Origin: a bacterium
Lineage (GTDB): Bacteria > Bacillota > Clostridia > Oscillospirales > Acutalibacteraceae
Length of the DNA stretch: 12,211 nucleotides
Direction: 5' to 3'
Assembly (NCBI GenBank): GCA_020626545.1
Contig: JAHKZS010000062.1
Span: forward strand, 1 to 12,211
The notes beneath the pieces are model-generated. The model worked only from the letters and a program-made list of their open reading frames with translations, did not search any database and had not been told where the DNA came from. How positions within the stretch are numbered: position 1 is the stretch's first letter; each line of letters opens with the position of its first letter. Positions 1 through 6,684 of the stretch are shown one piece after another. A program made the position numbers and the translations under genes.

Positions 1-402
1 TACAATGTATTTAAACGTGATAACGGCGTGCTTTCTACAGGTCTAAAGGATGAAGTATCAGGAAATGTGCTTGTTCAGCAGCTCGACTCCAATAATAATC
101 CTGTTACAAGAACAGTGGACGGAGAAACTGTTCCGGTTTATTACACATTTGCTACTGAAACCAGCAGCAATACTTTCCGTTATTCCAACACGCTTCGCGC
201 TTACCAGTATATCTACGCTGATAAGAAAGAGAACAAGGCGACTAATGCGGGCAAGAATATGAGACTTTATGCTTACTATATCTATTCCTATACCGAATAC
301 GATAAGGATACCGGTATTCCGAGCACAGTATATAAAGTAGTTCTTTCCGACGAGTATGCCGACGCTTCGACCTATTGGAACAATACTAATACAAACAACT
401 AA
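1..402 (+). CDS. 3' end of an unrecognised Tyr/Asn/Thr-rich protein (partial)
   Basis: The frame is open from base 1 and stops with TAA at 400-402, leaving 133 C-terminal residues. A GTG at 28 is in frame, but the codons before it are also open and no Shine-Dalgarno precedes it, so this is a gene cut by the window edge and not one starting at 28. The fragment is rich in Tyr, Asn, Thr and Ser (runs such as YAYYIYSYTEY) and ends in WNNTNTNN. It has no cysteine, no hydrophobic membrane segment and no motif I recognise. The composition would suit an extracytoplasmic or surface domain, but that is only inference. A strong intrinsic terminator begins 4 bp after the stop, so this is the last gene of its transcript. 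It converges with the arginine operon and probably has no functional link to it. The function is unknown. Confidence 0.75.
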   Translation, partial: YNVFKRDNGVLSTGLKDEVSGNVLVQQLDSNNNPVTRTVDGETVPVYYTFATETSSNTFRYSNTLRAYQYIYADKKENKATNAGKNMRLYAYYIYSYTEYDKDTGIPSTVYKVVLSDEYADASTYWNNTNTNN

Positions 403-405
403 AGT

Positions 406-432
406 AAAAGGACTGCTAAAGCAGTCCTTTTT
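406..432 (+). terminator. Intrinsic terminator, likely bidirectional
   Basis: A perfect 11-bp stem (406-416 with 421-431) encloses a TAAA loop and ends in five T residues (428-432). The GC-rich core is GGACTGC/GCAGTCC. It lies 4 bp after the stop of the partial + gene. Because the stem starts with AAAA, the reverse strand also shows a hairpin followed by T residues, so it can act as a backup terminator for the arginine operon arriving from the other side. Confidence 0.9.
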
Positions 433-454
433 GTTCGACGGTATATTGATAAAA

Positions 455-480
455 TACCCGCGTGCAACTACACGCGGGTA
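455..480 (-). terminator. Intrinsic terminator of the arginine operon
   Basis: A perfect 10-bp stem (455-464 with 471-480, core CCCGCGTG/CACGCGGG) has a 6-nt loop. Read on the - strand it is followed by TTTT, whereas on the + strand it is followed by AAATTAC. The orientation therefore fits the leftward operon, whose last stop codon is at 484-486, only 3 bp away. Confidence 0.85.
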
Positions 481-483
481 AAA

Positions 484-834
484 TTACTTTAATTTTTCTT
501 CCCATTCTTTTTCTCTAAATCCCGTAAGGACAGTATCGCCGTCCACTACGAGAGGGCGCTTAACGAGCATTCCGTCACTCGAAAGCAGTTTTAACTGCTC
601 CTCCTCGCTCATTTCGGGAAGCTTGTCCTTTAGGTTCATATCGCGGTAAATCATACCGCTTGTGTTAAAGAACCTTTTAAGCGGAAGCGAGCTTTTCTGA
701 TACCACTCTTTAAGCTCGTCGAAGCTCGGGTTATCGAGCTTAATATCTCTCTCGCTGTACTCGATGTTGTTTTCATCGAGCCATTTTTTCGCCTTTTTAC
801 AGGTTGAACATTTCGGATAGCATAAAAGTAACAT
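484..834 (-). CDS. ArsC/Spx-family thioredoxin-fold protein (YusI-like)
   Basis: A 116-residue cytoplasmic protein of the arsenate reductase/Spx superfamily. The N-terminus carries a redox CxxC (C9-S-T-C12) on a YPKCSTCKKAKKWL strand-helix segment. A central FFNTSGMIYR block (residues 55-64) and the family's C-terminal KRP motif (K92-R93-P94) follow; length and order match the family. It resembles the YusI/YffB branch, whose physiological role is poorly defined, more than Spx itself. Neither arsenate reduction nor RNA polymerase binding can be claimed from sequence. It is the last gene of the arginine operon, 9 bp after argF. Its start is fixed by AAGGAG 6 nt upstream; that site overlaps the argF stop codon (TAAGGAG), implying translational coupling. 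It probably shares arginine-dependent control with the operon, although a role in arginine metabolism is not evident. The family call is secure; function is open. Confidence 0.88.
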   Translation of the reverse strand: MLLLCYPKCSTCKKAKKWLDENNIEYSERDIKLDNPSFDELKEWYQKSSLPLKRFFNTSGMIYRDMNLKDKLPEMSEEEQLKLLSSDGMLVKRPLVVDGDTVLTGFREKEWEEKLK

Positions 835-843
835 AGCTTCTCC

Positions 844-1752
844 TTACTCCGTAAAGCACTTAACGAGTACGGCTTTCTGAGCGTGGAGACGGTTTTCCGC
901 TTCCTCAAAAATCTCGTTTGCGTGAGCTTCGAATACATCCGCTGTGATTTCTTCTCCGCGGTGAGCGGGTAAGCAGTGAAGTACCATACACTCGTCGTTA
1001 GTAACCGCCATAAGCTCGTCGTTAACCTGATAGCCCTCGAAGGCTTTTTCACGGATTTTCTTTTCTTCTTCCTGACCCATAGAAGCCCATACGTCAGTTA
1101 AAACTACGTCGGCGTTCTTAGCGGCGTCTAAAGGCTTACGGCAAAGCTCAAACTTATCGCCGAAGCTCTTGCCGAACTCTATAATATGCTCGGGCGGATT
1201 GTAACCCTCGGGGCATGCAACGGAAATACTCATTCCTGTTCTGAGCGCGCCTACGATAAGAGAGTTCATCATATTGTTTCCGTCGCCGATAAAGCACATC
1301 TTTAAGCCCTCGAGCTTGCCCTTGAATTCGCGGATAGTCTGTAAATCAGCGAGAACCTGGCACGGATGACAGTAATCGGTTAAGCCGTTGATAACCGGGA
1401 TAGAGCCGTACTCGGCGAGAGCTTCAACCTCGCTCTGCTCAAATGTACGAATCATAATTCCGTCAATAAAACGTGAGAGTACGCGGGCGGTGTCCTGAAC
1501 AGGCTCGCCTCTGCCGATTTGTAAATCGTTAGACGAGAGGAAAAGCGGATATCCGCCGAGCTGAGTCATACCTACCTCAAAGCTTACACGTGTACGTGTC
1601 GAGCTCTTCTCAAAAATCATACCTAAAGTCTTGCCTTTTAAGACCTTATGCTCGATTCCGTTTTTCTGTTCGTATTTAAGCTTATCCGCGAGGTCAAGTG
1701 CCGCAAAAATCTCTTCGCTCGACCAATCCTCAAGCTTTAGTAAATGTTTCAT
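844..1752 (-). CDS. argF: Ornithine carbamoyltransferase
   Basis: Converts ornithine and carbamoyl phosphate to citrulline, the sixth step of arginine synthesis, in the cytoplasm. The 302-residue length is normal. The carbamoyl-phosphate loop STRTR (51-55), HPCQ (129-132), the ornithine-binding D220 with SMG (224-226) and the catalytic HCLP (259-262) are all present. This set distinguishes it from aspartate carbamoyltransferase (PyrB), and the SMG loop is that of ornithine-specific enzymes. Its ATG (1752-1750) shares one base with the argD stop (TAATG), a coupled junction. The biosynthetic context (argGHCJBD) favours argF over the catabolic arcB. No carAB lies in the window, so carbamoyl phosphate must be made elsewhere. 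Confidence 0.97.
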   Translation of the reverse strand: MKHLLKLEDWSSEEIFAALDLADKLKYEQKNGIEHKVLKGKTLGMIFEKSSTRTRVSFEVGMTQLGGYPLFLSSNDLQIGRGEPVQDTARVLSRFIDGIMIRTFEQSEVEALAEYGSIPVINGLTDYCHPCQVLADLQTIREFKGKLEGLKMCFIGDGNNMMNSLIVGALRTGMSISVACPEGYNPPEHIIEFGKSFGDKFELCRKPLDAAKNADVVLTDVWASMGQEEEKKIREKAFEGYQVNDELMAVTNDECMVLHCLPAHRGEEITADVFEAHANEIFEEAENRLHAQKAVLVKCFTE

Positions 1753-2924
1753 TATTTATCCTCCTGTATGGTAGTATTTAGTATCTCGACCGCCTCGTCA
1801 ATTTCGCTGTAGCTGATATTAAGCGGCGGTAACATCCTGAGTAAATTTTTAGCCGTGATAATGAGCAGTCCGTTTTCGACGCATTTAACGGCGATATCGT
1901 GAGCGTTGTTCTTTTCAAGTTCAATTCCTATCATAAGCCCAAGCCCTCTCACCGACTTAACGCCGTCGAGCTTTTCGAGCTTATCTCTAAGGTAAGCACC
2001 TTTTTTATTGACCTCATTTAAAAAATCTTTATCCGAAATTGTGTCGATAACGTAATTCGCGCCCGCGCAAACTATGGGATTTGCCGCGAAGGTTGAGCCG
2101 TGGGTAGAGGGCTGCATTACGTTTTCGAGCTTTTTGTTGCACATACAAAGCCCTATCGGAAGTCCTCCGCCTAAGCCCTTAGCGCAGGTGATTAAATCAG
2201 GCGTAATGTCAAAGTTTTCATAACAGAAAAGCTTTCCTGTTCTGCCTATGCCTGTCTGAACTTCGTCAACAATAAGAATAATATCCTTCTCGTCACAGAG
2301 CTTTCTAACCGCCTGCACAAAGTCCTTGTCGAGTATATTAACTCCGCCCTCGCCCTGAACACATTCTATCAAAACAGCGCAGGTCTTATTGTTTGCCAAG
2401 GCTTTTACGCTTTCAAAATTGTTGGCTTCGGCGTACTTAAAGCCCTCGGTAAAGGGGAAAAAGTAGGTGTGGAAATTATCCTGTCCGGTAGCCGATAGCG
2501 TGGTTACGGTTCGTCCGTGGAACGAATCTCTGAGCGTGATAATCTCGTTTCTGCCGGCGCCGTATTTATCGAAGCTGTATTTTCTCGCGACTTTAATCGC
2601 GCACTCGTTAGCCTCGGCTCCGCTGTTTGAGAAGCAGACCTTTCTAAACGCCGTTAAATTGCAGAGCTTTTCGGCGAGCTTAGACGGTTGCTCGTGGAAG
2701 AAATAGTTGCTCACGTGCTGGAGTGTTTTTGCCTGGTGTGTAACGGCTTCAACCCAGCCGTCGTCGCAGTATCCGAGCGAGTTAACGCCGATACCCGAGC
2801 TTACGTCGAGGTATTTTTTACCGTTTTCGTCGAACGCTGTACAACCCTTACCGCCCGCTAAAGCTACGTCGTAGCGTCCGTATGTATTCATTATATATTG
2901 TTTGTCTAATTGTTTTGTGTCCAT
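1752..2924 (-). CDS. argD: Acetylornithine aminotransferase
   Basis: A PLP-dependent class III aminotransferase that transfers an amino group from glutamate to N-acetylglutamate semialdehyde, giving N-acetylornithine. The 390 residues match the family. Visible features are SGAEAN (101-106, cofactor phosphate region), FHGRT (135-139), the aspartate of VDEVQTGIGRTG (D220), the Schiff-base lysine K249 in CAKGLGGG, and HGSTFAANP (275-283). Close relatives (ornithine, GABA and succinylornithine transaminases) share these motifs; the specificity call rests on the position between argB and argF. The start is supported by AAAGG about 9 nt upstream, and the stop of the preceding GNAT gene (TAA) overlaps this site. 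The 3' end overlaps the argF start by 1 bp. Confidence 0.96.
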   Translation of the reverse strand: MDTKQLDKQYIMNTYGRYDVALAGGKGCTAFDENGKKYLDVSSGIGVNSLGYCDDGWVEAVTHQAKTLQHVSNYFFHEQPSKLAEKLCNLTAFRKVCFSNSGAEANECAIKVARKYSFDKYGAGRNEIITLRDSFHGRTVTTLSATGQDNFHTYFFPFTEGFKYAEANNFESVKALANNKTCAVLIECVQGEGGVNILDKDFVQAVRKLCDEKDIILIVDEVQTGIGRTGKLFCYENFDITPDLITCAKGLGGGLPIGLCMCNKKLENVMQPSTHGSTFAANPIVCAGANYVIDTISDKDFLNEVNKKGAYLRDKLEKLDGVKSVRGLGLMIGIELEKNNAHDIAVKCVENGLLIITAKNLLRMLPPLNISYSEIDEAVEILNTTIQEDK

Positions 2925-2935
2925 AATAACTACCT

Positions 2936-3343
2936 TTATTTAGAATATACGAATAAATCTCCTCGTTTTTTAAACCCGAGGCTTGTCCAAAAGCCCTGAC
3001 CTGTTAGGTTATCCCGGTAACAGAAAATATGGGTCTTATCTATGCCGTCCTCGGCGATTTTTTTAATCGCTTCGGTGGCGAGAGCGTTTCCGATATGCTT
3101 TCTTCTGTATTCCGGAAGCACCGCCATATGATGTATAAAGCCTCTTCTGCCGTCGTGACCGGCTAAAACCGTGCCGATAATTCTGCCGCTTTCTAAGGCA
3201 ACAAGGCTCATTCCCTTATTTCTGAGCAGATAGCGCTCAATATTTTCGCGGGAATCAGCTTCGCTTAGAGCGCGTTTCGACGTAATCTGCCATATTGAAA
3301 AGATTTCGTCGTAGTCCTCAATTTTCATCGAACGAATTTCCAT
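2936..3343 (-). CDS. GNAT-family N-acetyltransferase, YpeA-like
   Basis: A single-domain 135-residue GNAT protein. The acetyl-CoA pyrophosphate-binding motif A is at 73-90 (MAVLPEYRRKHIGNALAT, the R/QxxGxG/A region as R81-K-H-I-G85-N-A87). It is preceded by GTVLAGHDGRRG (57-68), a block I recall from the YpeA group of GNAT proteins, and ends with the usual GFW..LGFKKRG segment. The substrate is unknown. The gene sits between argB (15 bp upstream) and argD (11 bp downstream) with its own site, GGAAAG, 5 nt before ATG, so it is an integral operon member. Because the pathway begins with acetylation of glutamate, a role as a supplementary glutamate acetyltransferase is a reasonable inference, but ArgJ can already supply that activity, and modification of another amine or protein is equally possible. 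An internal Met at residue 6 is a less favoured start. Confidence 0.9.
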   Translation of the reverse strand: MEIRSMKIEDYDEIFSIWQITSKRALSEADSRENIERYLLRNKGMSLVALESGRIIGTVLAGHDGRRGFIHHMAVLPEYRRKHIGNALATEAIKKIAEDGIDKTHIFCYRDNLTGQGFWTSLGFKKRGDLFVYSK

Positions 3344-3358
3344 ATACTTTCCAACTTA

Positions 3359-4210
3359 TCAATAAATCATAGTTCCGATACCTTCGTCGGAGAAAAGCTC
3401 TAAGAGCAGCGAGTGTTTTAATCGACCGTCTAAGATATGAGCTCTGCCGACGTTACTTCTTACCGCGTCAACACAGCAGTCGATTTTCGGAATCATACCG
3501 CCCGAGATAATTCCCTGCTTTTTAAGCTTGGGAACATCGTTGGCGTTCAACACGGAGATAAGACTGTTCTCATCATCAATATCCTTTAGAAGTCCGCGGA
3601 TATCGGTCATAAGTATGAGCTTAATCGCGCTGAGCTTTGAGGCTATTCTGGCCGCGGCTAAGTCGGCGTTTATGTTATAAACCTCGCCGTTGTATCCGCC
3701 CGCGATAGTAGAAATTACGGGTATATAACCGTTCTTCATAGCGTCCATAATAATCATCGGATTTACCCTGTCGATTTCGCCGACAAACCCTAAATCTTCT
3801 TCGCTCTCGAGTTTTTTCGCCATAAGCATTTTTCCGTCAAGTCCGCAAAGTCCGATAGCTCGTCCGCCGCTTGTGGAAAGATGCTGTACAAGGCTTTTAT
3901 TAACTTTTCCCGCGAGTACCTGCTGGACGATGTCGATAGTTTCCTTGTCGGTTACCCTAAGTCCGTTTTTGAACTCGCTTTTCTTACCTGTTTTATCGAG
4001 CATCTGGCTGATTTCGGGGCCTCCGCCGTGTACAAGCACTACGTTTATGCCGACTAATTGCATAAGCACAATATCGCTCATAACGGCTTCTTTAAGTTCC
4101 TCGCTTTTCATAGCGTTACCGCCGTATTTTACAACAATCGTCTGTCCCGACCATTTCTGGATATACGGCATAGCCTGTATAAGTATTTCCGCTCTCGTAT
4201 TATTATCCAT
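3359..4210 (-). CDS. argB: N-acetylglutamate kinase, arginine-sensitive type
   Basis: Phosphorylates N-acetylglutamate with ATP, the second and normally controlling step of the acetylated ornithine route. The 283 residues form an amino acid kinase domain: KYGGNAM (28-34, ATP-binding Lys28), HGGGP (61-65), NINAD (179-183), TDIRGLL (202-208) and SGGMIPK (236-242). Compared with the roughly 258-residue arginine-insensitive E. coli enzyme it has an N-terminal helical extension (ILIQAMPYIQKW) and the C-terminal ELFSDEGIGTMI segment. Both are known marks of hexameric, arginine-inhibited kinases, so feedback inhibition is expected. The start is set by GAGGAG about 9 nt upstream. That site lies at the 3' end of a possible 56-codon ORF whose stop is only 3 bp before this ATG. 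Confidence 0.97.
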   Translation of the reverse strand: MDNNTRAEILIQAMPYIQKWSGQTIVVKYGGNAMKSEELKEAVMSDIVLMQLVGINVVLVHGGGPEISQMLDKTGKKSEFKNGLRVTDKETIDIVQQVLAGKVNKSLVQHLSTSGGRAIGLCGLDGKMLMAKKLESEEDLGFVGEIDRVNPMIIMDAMKNGYIPVISTIAGGYNGEVYNINADLAAARIASKLSAIKLILMTDIRGLLKDIDDENSLISVLNANDVPKLKKQGIISGGMIPKIDCCVDAVRSNVGRAHILDGRLKHSLLLELFSDEGIGTMIY

Positions 4211-4213
4211 TTT

Positions 4214-4384
4214 TTATATCTCCTCGTCAAACATTGAATTCCCTATATAAAAAATATTATCCCTCGTACGTTTAAGACCTATGAAGTTTTGGATTGTGAG
4301 TATAGGTTCTGCGTTTAAGGTAAATTTCAATGCGATTTTAGTTCCGCCGTTGATGATGTTTTCCGAGTAGAAAAACAATTCCAT
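4214..4384 (-). CDS. Possible small ORF (56 aa) between argJ and argB
   Basis: On the - strand an ATG at 4384-4382 opens a 56-codon frame ending with TAA at 4216-4214, just 3 bp before the argB ATG. It begins MELFFYSENIINGG and ends NSMFDEEI; the last Glu-Glu codons are the GAGGAG that serves argB. In favour of a gene: it fills an otherwise unusually long 203-bp gap in an operon whose neighbouring junctions are 1-15 bp, and the frame is open throughout despite AT-rich DNA. Against: the only ribosome-binding candidate, GGGAG about 12 nt upstream, is part of a GC hairpin, and the frame is also open for roughly 15 codons before the ATG, back into the argJ end. I recognise no domain, cysteine motif or membrane helix. 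It may instead be a coupling leader for argB or part of an interspersed repeat. Confidence 0.35.
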   Translation of the reverse strand: MELFFYSENIINGGTKIALKFTLNAEPILTIQNFIGLKRTRDNIFYIGNSMFDEEI

Positions 4385-4398
4385 AGGCGGAATCGGCT

Positions 4399-4413
4399 CC
4401 CGCGGCTCGCGGG
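4399..4413 (-). other. GC hairpin directly after the argJ stop codon
   Basis: CCCGCG (4399-4404) and CGCGGG (4408-4413) form a 6-bp all-GC stem with a 3-nt loop, starting at the base after the argJ stop in transcription direction. No T-run follows on the - strand, so it is not a standard terminator. It could stabilise or mark a processing point in the mRNA, or attenuate translation of the downstream ORF, whose only Shine-Dalgarno-like GGGAG it includes. Confidence 0.5.
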
Positions 4414-5634
4414 TTATGTTCTGTAATCTCCGTTTATTTTAACATAATCGTAGGTTAAATCGCAACCGTAAGCCTCGGCTTTTTTATCGCCGTCACCTAA
4501 GGTTATAAGAATTTCAATTTCGTCCTCGAGTAAAATTTCCTTGGCTTTTTCCTCGCTGAAGGGTATGCCTGCTCCGTTTTTGCACACGTCTATTACGCCT
4601 TTTTCGGATTTAAAGCTGACGTCTACTTTTTTTACGTCAACGTCCGCGCCGCTGTAGCCTATAGCGCAGAGAACCCTGCCCCAGTTAGCGTCCGCTCCGA
4701 ACATAGCCGCTTTTAAAAGGCTGGAGCAGATAACGCTTTTGCTGACCTTAACCGCGTCGGTTTTAGTCTTAGCGCCCTGAACTTTAGCTATAAGAAGCTT
4801 GCTCGCGCCCTCGCCGTCCTTGGCGAGTTTTTTCGCGAGAGCCTTAAACGCTTCGGTTAAACCCTCGACAAATGTATAGTAATCGTCGTTCTTTTCGGTG
4901 ATTTCGGGATTGCCCGCCTTACCCGACGCCATAATCGCCAAGGTATCGTTTGTGGAAGTATCTCCGTCTACACTAACCATATTGTAGCTGTCCTCGACCG
5001 CTTCTCTCAGCGCGCTTTCGAGCATATCCGCTGAAACCGCCGCGTCCGTAGTTACGAACGAGAGCATAGTTCCCATATTAATATGTATCATACCGCTTCC
5101 CTTAGCGATACCGCCGATAGTGACTTTTTTACCGCCTAAGGTCATAGTCATCGCCATTTCCTTTTTGACGGTATCGGTGGTCATAATCGCCTCCGCGGCG
5201 TTGGTTCCGCCGTCCTTCGAGAGAGTTCCTCTCATTTTTTCGGCGCCTTTAATAATCGGCTCTATCGGTAAAATCTCTCCGATTACGCCTGTTGAGGCGA
5301 CAATTACATCGTCCTTATTTACGCCAAGTACATCGGACGCTATCTCGCACATTTTCTCCGCTTTTTCGTATCCGTCGGCGTTGCAGGTGTTAGCGTTACC
5401 CGAGTTCACGATAACCGCCTGCGCCTTGCCGTCTTTAAGGTGAGCCTTTGTAACGGCGATTGTGTCGGATTTTACGAGGTTTTTCGTAAATACCGCGGCG
5501 GCGTTGCATAACGTATCGCAGTAAATAAGCGCTAAATCTCTTTTAGTTTTGTTGCCGGGTTTTACGCCCGCGCAGATACCCTGAGCGGTAAAACCCTGCG
5601 GAGCGGTCACTCCGCCGTCAATAAATTTGTACAT
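4414..5634 (-). CDS. argJ: Glutamate N-acetyltransferase (ornithine acetyltransferase)
   Basis: Transfers the acetyl group of N-acetylornithine to glutamate, releasing ornithine and regenerating N-acetylglutamate. Bifunctional members can also acetylate glutamate from acetyl-CoA. The 406 residues match the self-cleaving N-terminal nucleophile family: STGVIGE (114-120, oxyanion hole region), KGSGMIH (178-184), cleavage motif GTML with nucleophile Thr189, VDGDTSTNDT (222-231) and the conserved C-terminal NGDYRT. The residue before the nucleophilic Thr is Gly188 where many members have Ala; the rest is intact, so autocleavage into alpha and beta chains is expected. No long-form argA is seen, which favours a bifunctional enzyme, though this is inference. 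The start follows AAAGGA by 6 nt, and the argC stop (TAA) is part of that site. Confidence 0.96.
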   Translation of the reverse strand: MYKFIDGGVTAPQGFTAQGICAGVKPGNKTKRDLALIYCDTLCNAAAVFTKNLVKSDTIAVTKAHLKDGKAQAVIVNSGNANTCNADGYEKAEKMCEIASDVLGVNKDDVIVASTGVIGEILPIEPIIKGAEKMRGTLSKDGGTNAAEAIMTTDTVKKEMAMTMTLGGKKVTIGGIAKGSGMIHINMGTMLSFVTTDAAVSADMLESALREAVEDSYNMVSVDGDTSTNDTLAIMASGKAGNPEITEKNDDYYTFVEGLTEAFKALAKKLAKDGEGASKLLIAKVQGAKTKTDAVKVSKSVICSSLLKAAMFGADANWGRVLCAIGYSGADVDVKKVDVSFKSEKGVIDVCKNGAGIPFSEEKAKEILLEDEIEILITLGDGDKKAEAYGCDLTYDYVKINGDYRT

Positions 5635-5644
5635 AATCTATCCT

Positions 5645-6679
5645 TTAAAATGCGGGAGGAATAATATCCAAGCCCGTTTTTTCGTCTAAACCGAATATAA
5701 TGTTCATATTCTGTACAGCCTGACCGGCCGCGCCCTTTACCATATTGTCGATAGCCGAGCAGGCGATGAGCTTGTTGGCGCGCTTGTCGTGGTGAAGGCT
5801 GATGTCGCAGAAATTCGAGTATTTGATGTTGTGAATATCCGCGCACATTCCGTCGGGGAGAAGTCTTATAAAATACTCGTCCTTATAAAACTCCTCGTAA
5901 GCTTTTCTGATTTCGTCGAAGCTTACGCCCTCTTTAATATCGGCGTAACAAGTCGCTAAAATGCCTCTGTTAACGGGCAGTAAATGCGGTACAAAGGTTA
6001 AAGTTACCTTTTCGCCCGATAATTTTGAAAGAGTCTGCTCGATTTCGGGAGTGTGGCGGTGAGATGCTACCTTGTAAGCGTGAAAACCCTCGTTGAGTTC
6101 GGGATAGTGGTTGCCCTGAACAGGCTTTCTGCCCGCGCCCGTAACTCCGCTCGCGCAGTTACATATAATACCTTTAAGCTCCACAAGTCCGTTTTTAACC
6201 GCGGGAGCTAAAGCGAGCGGGGAACAGGTTGTGTAGCAACCCGGGTTAGCGATGATGCTCTTACCCTTTATATCGTCCCTGAAAAATTCGGGTAAACCGT
6301 AAACAGCTTCCTCGTGTAAGGCTTTATCTAAAAACTCTCCGCCGTACCATTCCTTATATTCATCCTCGTTGTCGAGCCTGAAATCAGCCCCGAGGTCTAT
6401 AAATTTTACACCGTTATTTTTGCATTTAGCGGCGAGCTCCTGACTTAAACCGTGGGGGAGAGCCGCGAAAACAACGTCGCTCTTATTTACAACTTCGTCC
6501 GCGTTCTCGCAGATCATATCGTTTAAGTAGATATAACTCGGATAAACCTCCGAAATCTTCTTGCCCTCGAAGCTTACCGAGCTTATAGCCGATACCTCAG
6601 CCTCGGGATGTGAGTTTATAAGGCGTACAAGCTCGCATCCCGCGTAGCCTGTCGCTCCAACTATTCCTGCTTTTATCAT
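5645..6679 (-). CDS. argC: N-acetyl-gamma-glutamyl-phosphate reductase
   Basis: Reduces N-acetylglutamyl phosphate to the semialdehyde with NADPH, the third step. Numbered from the ATG at 6679, the 344 residues show the Rossmann loop GATGYAG (8-14), the catalytic cysteine C148 in NPGCYTT, SGVTGAGRKP (177-186) and the HRH motif (207-209) of the active site. An in-frame TTG three codons upstream (6688-6686) would overlap argH by 4 bp. I prefer the ATG because AAGGA lies 9 nt before it but only 1 nt before the TTG, and because family proteins start with a short MIKAGIVGATG-type N-terminus. The ribosome-binding site lies within the last codons of argH, so translation is probably coupled. Confidence 0.96.
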   Translation of the reverse strand: MIKAGIVGATGYAGCELVRLINSHPEAEVSAISSVSFEGKKISEVYPSYIYLNDMICENADEVVNKSDVVFAALPHGLSQELAAKCKNNGVKFIDLGADFRLDNEDEYKEWYGGEFLDKALHEEAVYGLPEFFRDDIKGKSIIANPGCYTTCSPLALAPAVKNGLVELKGIICNCASGVTGAGRKPVQGNHYPELNEGFHAYKVASHRHTPEIEQTLSKLSGEKVTLTFVPHLLPVNRGILATCYADIKEGVSFDEIRKAYEEFYKDEYFIRLLPDGMCADIHNIKYSNFCDISLHHDKRANKLIACSAIDNMVKGAAGQAVQNMNIIFGLDEKTGLDIIPPAF

Positions 6680-6684
6680 ATTAA

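Noticed and set aside
28..402. GTG at 28 as the start of a complete 124-residue protein
   Set aside because: The frame is open to base 1 and no Shine-Dalgarno precedes the GTG; it is an internal valine codon of a truncated gene.
651..1052. Long open frame antisense or out of phase within argF and the ArsC-like gene
   Set aside because: It overlaps two genes with clear family motifs in another frame and has no ribosome-binding site or recognisable domain; several similar shadow frames occur over argB, argJ, argH and argG.
844..1752. Catabolic ornithine carbamoyltransferase (arcB) of an arginine deiminase pathway
   Set aside because: There is no arcA or arcC nearby and the gene is embedded in a complete biosynthetic operon.
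4399..4413. Terminator after argJ that would split the operon
   Set aside because: The hairpin is GC-rich but has no T-run on the - strand, and I see no good promoter between it and argB.
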